Assembly (NCBI RefSeq): GCF_019084045.1
Contig: NZ_JAHRED010000001.1
Coordinates: 620,001-684,000, forward strand
Direction: 5' to 3'
DNA: 64,000 bases
Origin: Paeniglutamicibacter quisquiliarum
Lineage (GTDB): Bacteria > Actinomycetota > Actinomycetes > Actinomycetales > Micrococcaceae
The notes under the pieces are model-generated. The model had not been told where the DNA came from, did not search any database, and saw only the letters and a list, made by a program, of their open reading frames with translations. Every line of letters starts with the position of its first letter. Position 1 is the stretch's first letter. Position numbers and translations under genes: made by a program. This document shows positions 8,371-16,610 of this stretch, one piece after another.

Positions 8371-9588
8371 ATGGCCACTCCTAGCACGAAACCGAAGCTC
8401 AGCACTTCAGCCAGGCGCACCGCAATGCTGGGCGCCATGTTCCTCATGGCAACCAGCGCCATCGGGCCCGGCTTCATCACCCAGACCACCGAATTCACGG
8501 TCCAGATCGGCGCCTCGTTCGCCTTTGCGATCGTCGTCTCCATCCTGGTGGACATCGCCGTCCAGCTGAACGTGTGGCGCATCATCGGCGTTTCGGGCCT
8601 GCGTGCCCAGGAACTCGGCAACAAGGTGCTCCCAGGCATCGGCTGGGTCCTGGCGGGGCTGGTCTTCATCGGCGGCATGGTCTTCAACATCGGCAACATC
8701 GCCGGTACCGGTCTGGGCTTCAACGCCATGATGGGGCTCGACCCCAAGGTCGGCGGCATCATTTCCGCCGTCGTGGCGATCCTGATCTTCCTCTCCAAGC
8801 GCGCGGGCATGGCCCTGGACAAGATCGTGGTCCTGCTCGGCGCGATCATGATCCTGCTGATGCTCTACGTGGCCATCGTCGCCGCACCTCCGGTGGGCGA
8901 GGCCCTGAAGAATGCGGTGCTTCCGGAGAACATCAACTTCCTGATCATCACCACGCTGATCGGCGGCACCGTCGGCGGCTACATCACGTATGCCGGTGCC
9001 CACCGCATGCTCGACTCCGGCGCCGCCGGCATCGAGAACGTCGGCGACATCACCAAGACCTCCATCTTGAGCATTATCGTCACCGGCATCATGCGCGTTC
9101 TCCTCTTCCTGGCCATCCTCGGCGTCGTCGCCGGCGGAGCCGTGCTGACCACGAACAACAAGGCGGCCGAGGCCTTTGGCATCGCCGCCGGCGACATCGG
9201 CATGCGGTCCTTCGGCGTGATCCTCTGGGCCGCCGCCCTGACCAGCGTCATCGGTGCCGCTTACACCTCGGTTTCCTTCATCACGAAGTCCACCACCCCG
9301 GAACGCACCCGCAACCTGCTCACCGTCGCGTTCATCGGCGTATGCGCGGTCATCTACATGTTCCTGGGCCAGGCGCCGCAGACGCTGCTGATCTTCGCCG
9401 GCGCCTTCAACGGTCTGATCCTGCCCGTCGGCTTCGCGGTCCTGCTCTATGCCGCCTGGCGCCGCCGCGACCTGCTGCAGGGCTACGTGTACCCCAAGTG
9501 GCTGCTGATCATCGGTGTCGTGACCTGGCTGCTGACGCTCTTCCTCGGCTGGAACTCCCTGGCCGGCCTGTCCAAGCTCTGGGCCTGA
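8371..9588 (+). CDS. NRAMP-fold transporter lacking the metal-binding motif, candidate 5-oxoproline importer
   Basis: 405 residues from ATG 8371 (GGATGGA upstream; an in-frame ATG at 8359 lacks a site). About 11 membrane segments with the NRAMP layout. In true metal transporters TM1 carries DPGN, whose Asp and Asn bind the ion. Here the same place reads GPGF (residues 32-35). The TM6 metal-binding Met region is replaced by GGYITYAGAHRM (residues 202-213). The protein therefore probably does not carry Mn/Fe. Being co-controlled with the pxp operon and next to a DUF1445 gene, it is a good candidate for importing 5-oxoproline or a related acid. That substrate is inference. Confidence 0.8.
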   Translation: MATPSTKPKLSTSARRTAMLGAMFLMATSAIGPGFITQTTEFTVQIGASFAFAIVVSILVDIAVQLNVWRIIGVSGLRAQELGNKVLPGIGWVLAGLVFIGGMVFNIGNIAGTGLGFNAMMGLDPKVGGIISAVVAILIFLSKRAGMALDKIVVLLGAIMILLMLYVAIVAAPPVGEALKNAVLPENINFLIITTLIGGTVGGYITYAGAHRMLDSGAAGIENVGDITKTSILSIIVTGIMRVLLFLAILGVVAGGAVLTTNNKAAEAFGIAAGDIGMRSFGVILWAAALTSVIGAAYTSVSFITKSTTPERTRNLLTVAFIGVCAVIYMFLGQAPQTLLIFAGAFNGLILPVGFAVLLYAAWRRRDLLQGYVYPKWLLIIGVVTWLLTLFLGWNSLAGLSKLWA

Positions 9589-9657
9589 CCCGCGTACCCC
9601 ACCCTCCCCGGCAACACCTTGCCCTTCAATCCGCCCTTCGAAAGGACGCCAGCAGCC

Positions 9658-10473
9658 ATGACACCCGCCAATTCGCCATCGACCGGGGCAGGGGAGCGCG
9701 CAACGCTGTCACCGGCCCAGGCACGTGAACTGTTCCGCAACGGATTGGCGGTTCCGACCGCCGGCTTCTCCCTCGGCTACGCCCAGGCCAACCTGATCAT
9801 CGTGCCCAGGGACCAGGCCTTTGACGTGTTGCTCTTCGCCCAGCGCAACCCCAAGTCCTGCCCGATCCTGGGCGTGCTGGACGCGGGGGAGACCAGCGGG
9901 GACCTGCTGAAGGGCGGGGACATCCGCACCGACGTGCCGAAGTACATGGTCTACGAAAACGGCGTGAAGGTCGCCGAACCCACGGACCTGTCCGAGTACT
10001 GGCGCGATGACCTGGTGACGTTCATCGTCGGCTGCTCGTTCACCTTCGAGACCGCCCTGATGGAGGGCGGCATCAAAATCGCCCACATCGACCAGGGCGT
10101 GAATGTGCCGATGTTCAAGACGAACATCCGCAGCGCCTCGGCCGGCTCCATGTCAGGGCCCATGGTGGTGTCGATGCGCCCCATCCCCGCCTCGCAGGTC
10201 GCCGACGCCGTGCGCATCACCTCGCGCTACCCGGCGGTGCACGGGGCACCGGTGCACATCGGCAACCCCGGGGAGCTGGGCATCACCGACCTCTCCGCAC
10301 CGGACTTCGGGGACGCCGTGGAAATCCCGGCCGGGCACATCCCGGTGTTCTGGGCCTGCGGGGTCACGCCGCAGGCGGCGGTCATGGAGTCCAGGCCCGC
10401 GCTGGCCATCGGCCACGCGCCGGGGCACATGCTCATCACCGACGCCCGCGACAGCAACTACCTGGTTCCCTAG
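9658..10473 (+). CDS. DUF1445 (UPF0317) hydro-lyase-like protein
   Basis: 271 residues from ATG 9658, with AAAGGAC upstream. Conserved blocks include GYAQANLIIVP, VGCSFTFETALMEGGI (residues near 130), YPAVHGAPVHIG and FWACGVTPQAAV near the end. DUF1445 genes often sit beside pxpABC. In the mammalian D-glutamate cyclase a UPF0317 domain is joined to another domain, so a role in interconverting D-glutamate and 5-oxo-D-proline is plausible. It follows the transporter by 69 bp and shares its operator-controlled promoter. The enzyme activity is not proved for this family. Confidence 0.85.
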   Translation: MTPANSPSTGAGERATLSPAQARELFRNGLAVPTAGFSLGYAQANLIIVPRDQAFDVLLFAQRNPKSCPILGVLDAGETSGDLLKGGDIRTDVPKYMVYENGVKVAEPTDLSEYWRDDLVTFIVGCSFTFETALMEGGIKIAHIDQGVNVPMFKTNIRSASAGSMSGPMVVSMRPIPASQVADAVRITSRYPAVHGAPVHIGNPGELGITDLSAPDFGDAVEIPAGHIPVFWACGVTPQAAVMESRPALAIGHAPGHMLITDARDSNYLVP

Positions 10474-10488
10474 GAACCCCCATCCCCT

Positions 10489-10521
10489 CCACGAGCCTGG
10501 TCCCGCGGGACCGGTTCGTGG
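10489..10521 (+). terminator. GC-rich hairpin after the DUF1445 gene
   Basis: CCACGAGCC and GGTTCGTGG pair around the self-complementary core GGTCCCGCGGGACC, 16 bp after the stop codon. The structure ends the transporter-DUF1445 transcript. Confidence 0.45.
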
Positions 10522-10668
10522 ACCTCGATCCGCCTGGGAATATCCTCCTCCCCCATGCAGGGACTTCCCTGGCGCCCAAAAGGGCCGTTGCCGGGAGTAC
10601 CATCCCATCGTCGACGCCCGTGAGAATCGCGTCCTGGTTCGCCCCCCGAACCCCGGCGTGATCCTCCG

Positions 10669-10710
10669 CCAAGGAAGTGCCCGTTCCCCCCAAAACGGGC
10701 GCTTCCTTGG
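10669..10710. terminator. bidirectional intrinsic terminator
   Basis: A 17-bp stem (CCAAGGAAG... with ...CTTCCTTGG, one G-U pair) lies between the convergent DUF1445 and adenine deaminase genes and can serve either strand. Confidence 0.6.
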
Positions 10711-10726
10711 CTCCTCTAACGGTTGC

Positions 10727-11728
10727 CTACAGGTCCCGTCCCTCGGCCGACAGCCAGAGGTCCACCTCGGCGCACAAGCGCGACTTGGCCGGCTCCTCCA
10801 GGAAGGACGACTCGATCGAGTTCCGCGCCAGCACCGCCTGCTCCTCTCGGCTCAGCTCGAACTGCCCGATGACGGCGGCGAAATTCGCGTCCAGGTACCC
10901 GCCGAAGTAGGCGGGGTCATCCGAGTGGATCGATACCTTCAGGCCCGCCTCCAGCATCTGCCGCAGCGGATGGTCGGCCATGGTGTCCACGGTGCGCAGC
11001 CGCACATTTGAGAGCGGGCAGACGGTCAGCGGCATCTGCTCCGCCACCAGCCGTTCGACCAGGGTAGGGTCCTCCAGACAGCGGATACCGTGGTCGATGC
11101 GTTCAACCTTGAGCAGGTCAAGGGCCTGGACGATGTATTCCGGCGGTCCCTCCTCCCCGGCGTGGGCCACCACATGCAGTCCGTGGTCGCGCGCATAGTC
11201 AAAGACCTCCCGGAACAGGGCGGGCGGATAGCCCAGTTCCGAGGAATCCAGCCCGATGCCGTCGACATCGTGTCCCTCGGCGATAAGCGTGCGCAGGATC
11301 TCCATGGCCGAGGCGGCCGGCGCGTGGCGCCAGAAGCAGGCGATGAGCTTGTGCGTGATGCCGAAGCGTTTCTCGCCCTCGTGCAGTGCCTCGCGGATGC
11401 CACCGACGACCTCGCCCAGACCGATCCCGCGTTCCAGGTGTGCCTGCGGGTCGAAGAACAACTCGACATGCCGCACTCCGGCGGCCTCGGCCCGGCGCAG
11501 GTAGGCGAGCGTGATCTCGTGGAAATCGGCCCGGGTCCGCAGCACCGCAAGGTTGGTGTAGAACAGGTCGAGGAACGACTGGAGATTGCTGAAGTCGTAC
11601 TGCTCCCTCAGCTGTTCCAGGGATGGCCACGGCAGCGTGACGCCGTTCTGCGCGGCCAGGCGCAGGATGGCCTCGGGCTCCAGCGTCCCTTCGAGGTGGA
11701 TGTGCAATTCGGCAACGGGCAACTTCAT
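10727..11728 (-). CDS. adenine deaminase (adenosine deaminase superfamily)
   Basis: 333 residues from ATG 11728, with an AGGAG site. The frame stays open upstream but without homologous character. Metal ligands are visible: HIHLEG at the N-terminus, HAGEEGP in the middle, and SDDP near residue 285. SDDPAYFGGYL is the version seen in adenine deaminases (Aah1 type), whereas adenosine deaminases usually have TDDP followed by a different loop. The expected reaction is adenine to hypoxanthine in purine salvage. Adenosine cannot be excluded. It is divergent from the MFS gene, with 210 bp between. Confidence 0.82.
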   Translation of the reverse strand: MKLPVAELHIHLEGTLEPEAILRLAAQNGVTLPWPSLEQLREQYDFSNLQSFLDLFYTNLAVLRTRADFHEITLAYLRRAEAAGVRHVELFFDPQAHLERGIGLGEVVGGIREALHEGEKRFGITHKLIACFWRHAPAASAMEILRTLIAEGHDVDGIGLDSSELGYPPALFREVFDYARDHGLHVVAHAGEEGPPEYIVQALDLLKVERIDHGIRCLEDPTLVERLVAEQMPLTVCPLSNVRLRTVDTMADHPLRQMLEAGLKVSIHSDDPAYFGGYLDANFAAVIGQFELSREEQAVLARNSIESSFLEEPAKSRLCAEVDLWLSAEGRDL

Positions 11729-11938
11729 GGTCTTGGCTCCTGTCGGTGGTCGATCAAGAATAGTCTCCCGGGCCCCTGCCTCCCCGCGTGCACGCCGGGG
11801 CGGTTGCCGCGTTGAGTGGCAAGTCACGGATCGGTCACCGCCTCCGGAGCCGTGGCAGACTGGTCGTTGAAGCGCTCGCGATCGAGTGCCGGAGGCCCGC
11901 GCGAGACGCAGCCAATGAATGATCAGAAGGACAGGAAC

Positions 11939-13198
11939 GTGAGCGTCACAACCGACCAGCGGAAGCATTGGTTCCCCGCTGCCCTGAGCCTGATGATGGT
12001 GGGCTGGGGCGCCAACCAATTCGTTTCCCTGCTGGTGTTCTACCGTCAGGAACACGGCTTCTCCGAGGTCATGGTCACCTCGATGCTCGGCATCTATGTC
12101 GTGGGACTGGTTCCGGCGCTGCTCTGGGGCGGCCGGCACTCGGACAGGATCGGCCGCAAGCCCGTCACGCTCTTTGCCGTCGCCCTGTCCATGACCGCCA
12201 ACGTGGCCATGATGGGGTCGGTCATCGGCACCGCGCCGCTGTTCGCCGGAAGGTTCATGGCAGGCATTGCCACGGGGCTGGCCATGGCGGCGGCCACCAG
12301 CTGGGTCAAGGAACTCTCCCAGGCGCCGTGGGACCTGCACTCCGCTGCGGGATCGGGTGCCCGACGCGCCTCGCTGCTCACCAGCGCCGGCTTCTGGCTT
12401 GGGCCGGTCGCCGGCGGGTTGCTGGCCGGACATGCCCCCGCCCCGGCGATCCTGCCCTACGCGCTGCATATTCTCTTGTGCATCCCGCTGCTCGTCGTGG
12501 TGTCCAGACTGCCCGAGACCCGCCCCGGGGCCCCTGCCCAGGGTATGCCCGTTGCCTCACCGCCTCCGCGTCCGGAGGCAGGCAAGCGCTTCCGGAGGGT
12601 GGTAGCCCCGGCAGCCCTGTGGGTTTTTGCCGCGGGCACCACCGGCTTTGCCGTCGTCCCGGCGGTCATCCCCGGCTTGGGGGAGGGGCGGCTCGCGTAC
12701 GCCACCGCGGCCGTCGCCGTCACCCTGGGCTGCAGCGTGCTGATCCAGCCGCTGGCCCGCAGGCTGGACACCGTCCGCAATGCGCGCTCGCTGCTGACCG
12801 GAACGATCACCGCGTTTCTGGGGCTGGCGACCGTGCTCGTTGCGATCCTCGCGGCCAGCCCCGCGCTGGGCCTGGTCGCCTCCGCAATCCTGGGCTCGGC
12901 CAATGGATTGCTCATGGTCGGAGGGCTCCTGGAAATCCAGCGCCTGGCCGCGGCACACGAACTGGGCAAGCTCACGGGGTTCTTCTACACCCTGGCCTAC
13001 GTGGGATTCCTGGCCCCCACGGTGGTGGCCGTCGCCGCGCAGTGGATCCAGACCGCCTGGATCATGGCAGGGATGCTGGCCTTGTGTCTGGCGTCGTTGG
13101 CCTTCATCGTGGTGAACTCACGCAAGTACCTGCCGCCGTTGCTCGAGCGGGTCGAATCGGATCCGGCCGTGAAGGTTCGCGGGCACAAGACCAGCTAG
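11939..13198 (+). CDS. MFS transporter, 12-TM
   Basis: 419 residues from GTG 11939, chosen because AAGGACAGGAAC precedes it; ATG 11915 is an in-frame alternative with a weaker site. The MFS loop motif appears as GGRHSDRIGRKP between TM2 and TM3. A cytoplasmic, proline-rich linker near residue 205 separates the two halves. This looks like a drug/H+ or metabolite exporter-type MFS. The substrate is unknown; divergence from adenine deaminase makes a purine-related substrate possible but weakly supported. Confidence 0.78.
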   Translation: MSVTTDQRKHWFPAALSLMMVGWGANQFVSLLVFYRQEHGFSEVMVTSMLGIYVVGLVPALLWGGRHSDRIGRKPVTLFAVALSMTANVAMMGSVIGTAPLFAGRFMAGIATGLAMAAATSWVKELSQAPWDLHSAAGSGARRASLLTSAGFWLGPVAGGLLAGHAPAPAILPYALHILLCIPLLVVVSRLPETRPGAPAQGMPVASPPPRPEAGKRFRRVVAPAALWVFAAGTTGFAVVPAVIPGLGEGRLAYATAAVAVTLGCSVLIQPLARRLDTVRNARSLLTGTITAFLGLATVLVAILAASPALGLVASAILGSANGLLMVGGLLEIQRLAAAHELGKLTGFFYTLAYVGFLAPTVVAVAAQWIQTAWIMAGMLALCLASLAFIVVNSRKYLPPLLERVESDPAVKVRGHKTS

Positions 13199-13240
13199 CC
13201 TCGGCGGGCAGCTCCGGCCACAGGTCAGCCCAGCCATCGC

Positions 13241-13283
13241 CTTGGGGTGCGTGTGCCGGCCATATCGCCGCACGCACCCCAAG
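13241..13283 (+). terminator. intrinsic terminator after the MFS gene
   Basis: CTTGGGGTGCGTG (13241-13253) and CACGCACCCCAAG (13271-13283) form a perfect 13-bp stem, 43 bp after the stop codon. Confidence 0.65.
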
Positions 13284-13351
13284 GGGATGTCCAGCGGCCG
13301 CCCGGTTTCGCCTGTTAGGGTTCCAAGGGTTGTTTCAATCGCTGGGAGTTT

Positions 13352-14116
13352 ATGTTGCAGAAGAAGTGGATCGTTTCCATGTCCCTGATCGCCTCGCTGG
13401 CGCTCATGACCGGCTGTAGTGCAGCGGACGAACCCGGGGCCCCGGCCGAAGCCAGCGCCCCTGCCGCCGAAGGGGCACCTTCGGAAGCCGCGGACCCGAC
13501 GCCGGATGTCTCCGGGATCCCGGAGATCATTGCCGAGGTCAACGGCGAGAAGATCACCAAGGCCGATTTCATCCGGATCTATGAGGGCCAGTTCCCCCAG
13601 ATGGTGCAGCAGGCGCAACTTTCCGGCCAGGAACTGGACCAGGCGCAGCTGCGCGCGCAGACGGCCGAAGGCCTGGTGAACACCGAGCTGCTGATTCAGC
13701 AGGCGAAGAAGAAAAAGATCTTCGCCACGGCCAAGGACCTCGACCAGGCACTGGCCGACGTGGCCAAGACCAATGGCATGAATTCCAAGGAATTCCTGGC
13801 CTCCATGGACAAGCAGGGCCTGAACGAGGATGCGGTGCGCATCCAACTGAAGACCCAGCTTGAGGTGGGGCGGCTGATCTCCCGGGAAGTCGGGGACTTC
13901 AAGCCCACAGACAAGGAACTCAAGGACGCCTACCAAGTCGTGCTTGAGCAGTACAAGGGCCAGGGAACCGCCGAAGCCAAGGCGCCGGAGGCTCCCACCT
14001 TCAAGAAGATCAAGCCCGAGCTCGAACAGCAGCTCAAGCTCCAAAAGGAAGGCGCCGCCGTGAAGGACTACGTCGCGGTGCTGCGCAAGGACGCCAAGGT
14101 CACCACGAACATGTAG
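13352..14116 (+). CDS. SurA/PrsA-like chaperone lipoprotein
   Basis: 254 residues from ATG 13352 with GGGAG upstream. A signal peptide ends in the lipobox LMTGC, so Cys22 would be lipidated and the protein anchored outside the membrane. An Ala/Pro/Glu-rich linker (about 25-55) leads to a SurA_N-like helical domain (VNGEKITKADFIRIYEGQF and following). No parvulin catalytic domain is evident, so it is probably a chaperone without isomerase activity. It is convergent with the GntR gene. Confidence 0.82.
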   Translation: MLQKKWIVSMSLIASLALMTGCSAADEPGAPAEASAPAAEGAPSEAADPTPDVSGIPEIIAEVNGEKITKADFIRIYEGQFPQMVQQAQLSGQELDQAQLRAQTAEGLVNTELLIQQAKKKKIFATAKDLDQALADVAKTNGMNSKEFLASMDKQGLNEDAVRIQLKTQLEVGRLISREVGDFKPTDKELKDAYQVVLEQYKGQGTAEAKAPEAPTFKKIKPELEQQLKLQKEGAAVKDYVAVLRKDAKVTTNM

Positions 14117-14145
14117 CTCCGCCCGGCCGGCGGAGTGGCTTGGCT

Positions 14146-14820
14146 TTACTCGTCGTCGGCCAGGTGGGCCAGCAATTCGGCCTCGGCCCGGTCAAGGTAG
14201 CCGCGCAGGGACTCCGCAGCCTCCTCGCGCTTGCCCTCGGCCAGGAGCCGGACTAGGCCGGCATTCAGTTCCACATAGTGCGAGTGGAAATCCGGCGCAT
14301 CGCCCATGGCGTGGAAGACCAGGCGCATCTGCGCCAGGACCTTGGTCATGAGTTCCTGCAGGTGCTGGCTGCCGGTGGCGCGGACCAGTTGCTCATGGAA
14401 GCACTGGTTGGCATCGGCCATCCGGGCAATGTCGCCGGCCGCCAGGGCCTTGCGCGCGTCCACGATGACCGCGGCCAGGGCCTCGACGTCCAGATCGGGG
14501 CCCCACAGGACGGCCGCGGGCTCGATCATGCGCCGCACCCCGTAAATCTCCCGCACGCCCTCGGGCCCGGGGGAGGTGACGAAGACGCCGCGGTTGGGGA
14601 TCCGGGTGATAACCAGCTCGTGGTCAAGGACCGCGAAGGCCTCGCGCAGGGTGTTGCGCGAAACCCCCAGCGCATCGGAGAGGGCCTGCTCGGAGAGCTT
14701 CGCGCCGGGGAGCAACTGCCCCTCGGCAATGCGTGAGCGGAGCACTGCGGCAACCCACGCGCCGGTGTGTGCGTGGGTTGACCCCTCGGCCAGGGGAAGT
14801 GCGGACATCATGGCGTTCAC
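14146..14820 (-). CDS. GntR/FCD-family regulator of the pyroglutamate regulon
   Basis: 224 residues. AAAGGA abuts ATG 14826, so GTG 14820 with 5-nt spacing is the better start; ATG 14811 is also possible. The N-terminal winged HTH includes LSEQALSDALGVSRNTLREA. The C-terminal FCD domain has the expected Asp/His metal or ligand residues (DANQCFHEQLV, HYVELNAGL). It is the last gene of the pxpA-pxpBC-accC operon (47-bp gap). FCD regulators bind short palindromes such as the TTGTTNAACAA sites found at both promoters of this region, so it probably represses them until the acid ligand appears. Confidence 0.87.
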   Translation of the reverse strand: MNAMMSALPLAEGSTHAHTGAWVAAVLRSRIAEGQLLPGAKLSEQALSDALGVSRNTLREAFAVLDHELVITRIPNRGVFVTSPGPEGVREIYGVRRMIEPAAVLWGPDLDVEALAAVIVDARKALAAGDIARMADANQCFHEQLVRATGSQHLQELMTKVLAQMRLVFHAMGDAPDFHSHYVELNAGLVRLLAEGKREEAAESLRGYLDRAEAELLAHLADDE

Positions 14821-14867
14821 TGGCATCCTTTCAATCTAATCCAAGGCAGTCCCGACAGCCCCAAGCA

Positions 14868-16610
14868 TTAAGCGATGGCCCCGAGTGCTTCGCCGCGGCC
14901 AATGGCGGTTCCCGGCTCCTGGGAGCCGCGGGTGAACGTCCCGGCACGGTGGGCGGTGATGTTCGATTCCATCTTCATGGCCTCCAGCACCGCCACGGTG
15001 TCGCCCTCGGCCACGGCGGCACCGTCGTCGAGCACCCACTTGACCAGGTTTCCGTTCATCGGCGCCAACAGCGAAGCGGCGTCCGAGGCTGCCGCGACGT
15101 TTTCGGCAGCGACATCCATGGCCACGCCGTTTCGGCCGTGTCGGATGGCCTCGACCAGGGATGCCGGCAGGCCGATGTCCATGGCCTTGCCGTCGACCTC
15201 GATGGTCAGGGTCTCACGCTCGGCGTTTGGCTCGGCCGCGGCGATCTCCGGGCTGGAGGCCAGTGCCTCGGCGAACTCGGATTCGATCCAGGTGGTGTAC
15301 ACCCCGTAGCGCTCATTGTTGGTGAAGTCGGCGTTGCGCACCACCGCGCGGTGGAACGGCAGCACGGAAGGCACCCCGGCGATGACCATTTCGTCCAGGG
15401 CCACCTTGGCGCGGCGCAGCGCCTGGGCGCGGGTGGCGCCGGTGACGATCAGCTTGGCCATCAGCGAGTCGTAGTGCGAGGGGATCACCGAGTTGGTGCG
15501 CACCCCCGAGTCCACGCGGATGCCGGCACCGGTCGGGGCCTCGAAGGCGGTGATGCGGCCGGGGCCGGGCAGGAAACCGCGGGCAGGGTCCTCGGCGTTG
15601 AGCCGGAACTCGAAGGAGTGGCCAATCGGGGCAGGATCCTCGGTGAGGCTGATGGGCTCCCCGGCGGCGATCCGGAACTGTTCGGCGACCAGGTCCACGC
15701 CGGTGGTTTCCTCGGTGATGGGGTGCTCGACCTGCAACCGGGTGTTGACCTCGAGGAAGGAAATCAGTCCGTCGGGGGCGACGAGGTATTCGACGGTTCC
15801 GGCGCCATGGTAGCCGGCCTCGCGGCAGATGGCCTTGGCCGAGGCATGGATGGAGGCGCGTTGCGCATCGGTCAGGAACGGGGCAGGGGCCTCCTCGACC
15901 AGCTTCTGGTGGCGGCGCTGCAGCGAGCAGTCGCGGGTGCCCACCACCACGACGTTGCCGTGGGTGTCGGCGAGGACCTGGGCCTCGACGTGGCGGGGCT
16001 TGTCCAGGAAGCGCTCGACGAAGCACTCGCCGCGGCCGAAGGCCACGGTGGCCTCGCGTACGGCCGATTCGAAGGCGTCGTCGATTTCCTCGAAGTTGCG
16101 CACGATCTTGATGCCGCGCCCGCCGCCGCCGAAGGCCGCCTTGATGGCCACCGGCAGGCCGAATTCCTGGGCGAAGGCGCGCACCTCGGCACCCGAGGCA
16201 ACTGGGCCGTCGGTGCCCGGCACCAGCGGGGCGTTGGCCCGCACCGCGATTTCGCGGGCGGTGACCTTGTTGCCCAGCGCGCGGATGGACTCGGGGGAAG
16301 GGCCGATCCAGGTGAGCCCGGCGTCCATGACGGCCTGGGCGAAGTTGGCGTTCTCGGAAAGGAAGCCATAGCCGGGGTGCACCGCATCGGCGCCGGAGCG
16401 GGCGGCGATGTCAAGGATCTTGGCCATGTCCAGGTAGGTCTCGGAACCGCTGGATCCGTGCAGGGCCCATGCCTCGTCGGCGCGGCGCACGTGCAGCGCA
16501 TCCGCGTCCGGGTCGGAGTACACGGCCACGGACACCAGCGAGGCATCCGCGCAGGCGCGGGCGATGCGGACGGCGATTTCCCCGCGGTTGGCGATCAGGA
16601 CTTTCTTCAT
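14868..16610 (-). CDS. biotin carboxylase fused to biotin carrier domain, within pxp operon
   Basis: 580 residues. Biotin carboxylase N-terminal domain ([18 protein letters not shown]), ATP-grasp domain with the glycine-rich loop [13 protein letters not shown], and [19 protein letters not shown] are all present. The C-terminus carries the biotinylation motif EAMKMES, with the acceptor Lys near residue 546. Its ATG overlaps the pxpBC stop by 4 bp (ATGA). No carboxyltransferase gene is nearby. The usual guess would be acetyl- or propionyl-CoA carboxylase, but the operon position suggests a role connected with 5-oxoproline. Confidence 0.9.
   Translation of the reverse strand: MKKVLIANRGEIAVRIARACADASLVSVAVYSDPDADALHVRRADEAWALHGSSGSETYLDMAKILDIAARSGADAVHPGYGFLSENANFAQAVMDAGLTWIGPSPESIRALGNKVTAREIAVRANAPLVPGTDGPVASGAEVRAFAQEFGLPVAIKAAFGGGGRGIKIVRNFEEIDDAFESAVREATVAFGRGECFVERFLDKPRHVEAQVLADTHGNVVVVGTRDCSLQRRHQKLVEEAPAPFLTDAQRASIHASAKAICREAGYHGAGTVEYLVAPDGLISFLEVNTRLQVEHPITEETTGVDLVAEQFRIAAGEPISLTEDPAPIGHSFEFRLNAEDPARGFLPGPGRITAFEAPTGAGIRVDSGVRTNSVIPSHYDSLMAKLIVTGATRAQALRRAKVALDEMVIAGVPSVLPFHRAVVRNADFTNNERYGVYTTWIESEFAEALASSPEIAAAEPNAERETLTIEVDGKAMDIGLPASLVEAIRHGRNGVAMDVAAENVAAASDAASLLAPMNGNLVKWVLDDGAAVAEGDTVAVLEAMKMESNITAHRAGTFTRGSQEPGTAIGRGEALGAIA

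Noticed and set aside
8371-9588. manganese/iron NRAMP transporter as the plain call
   Set aside because: The TM1 Asp/Asn metal ligands are absent, so the default substrate is not supported.
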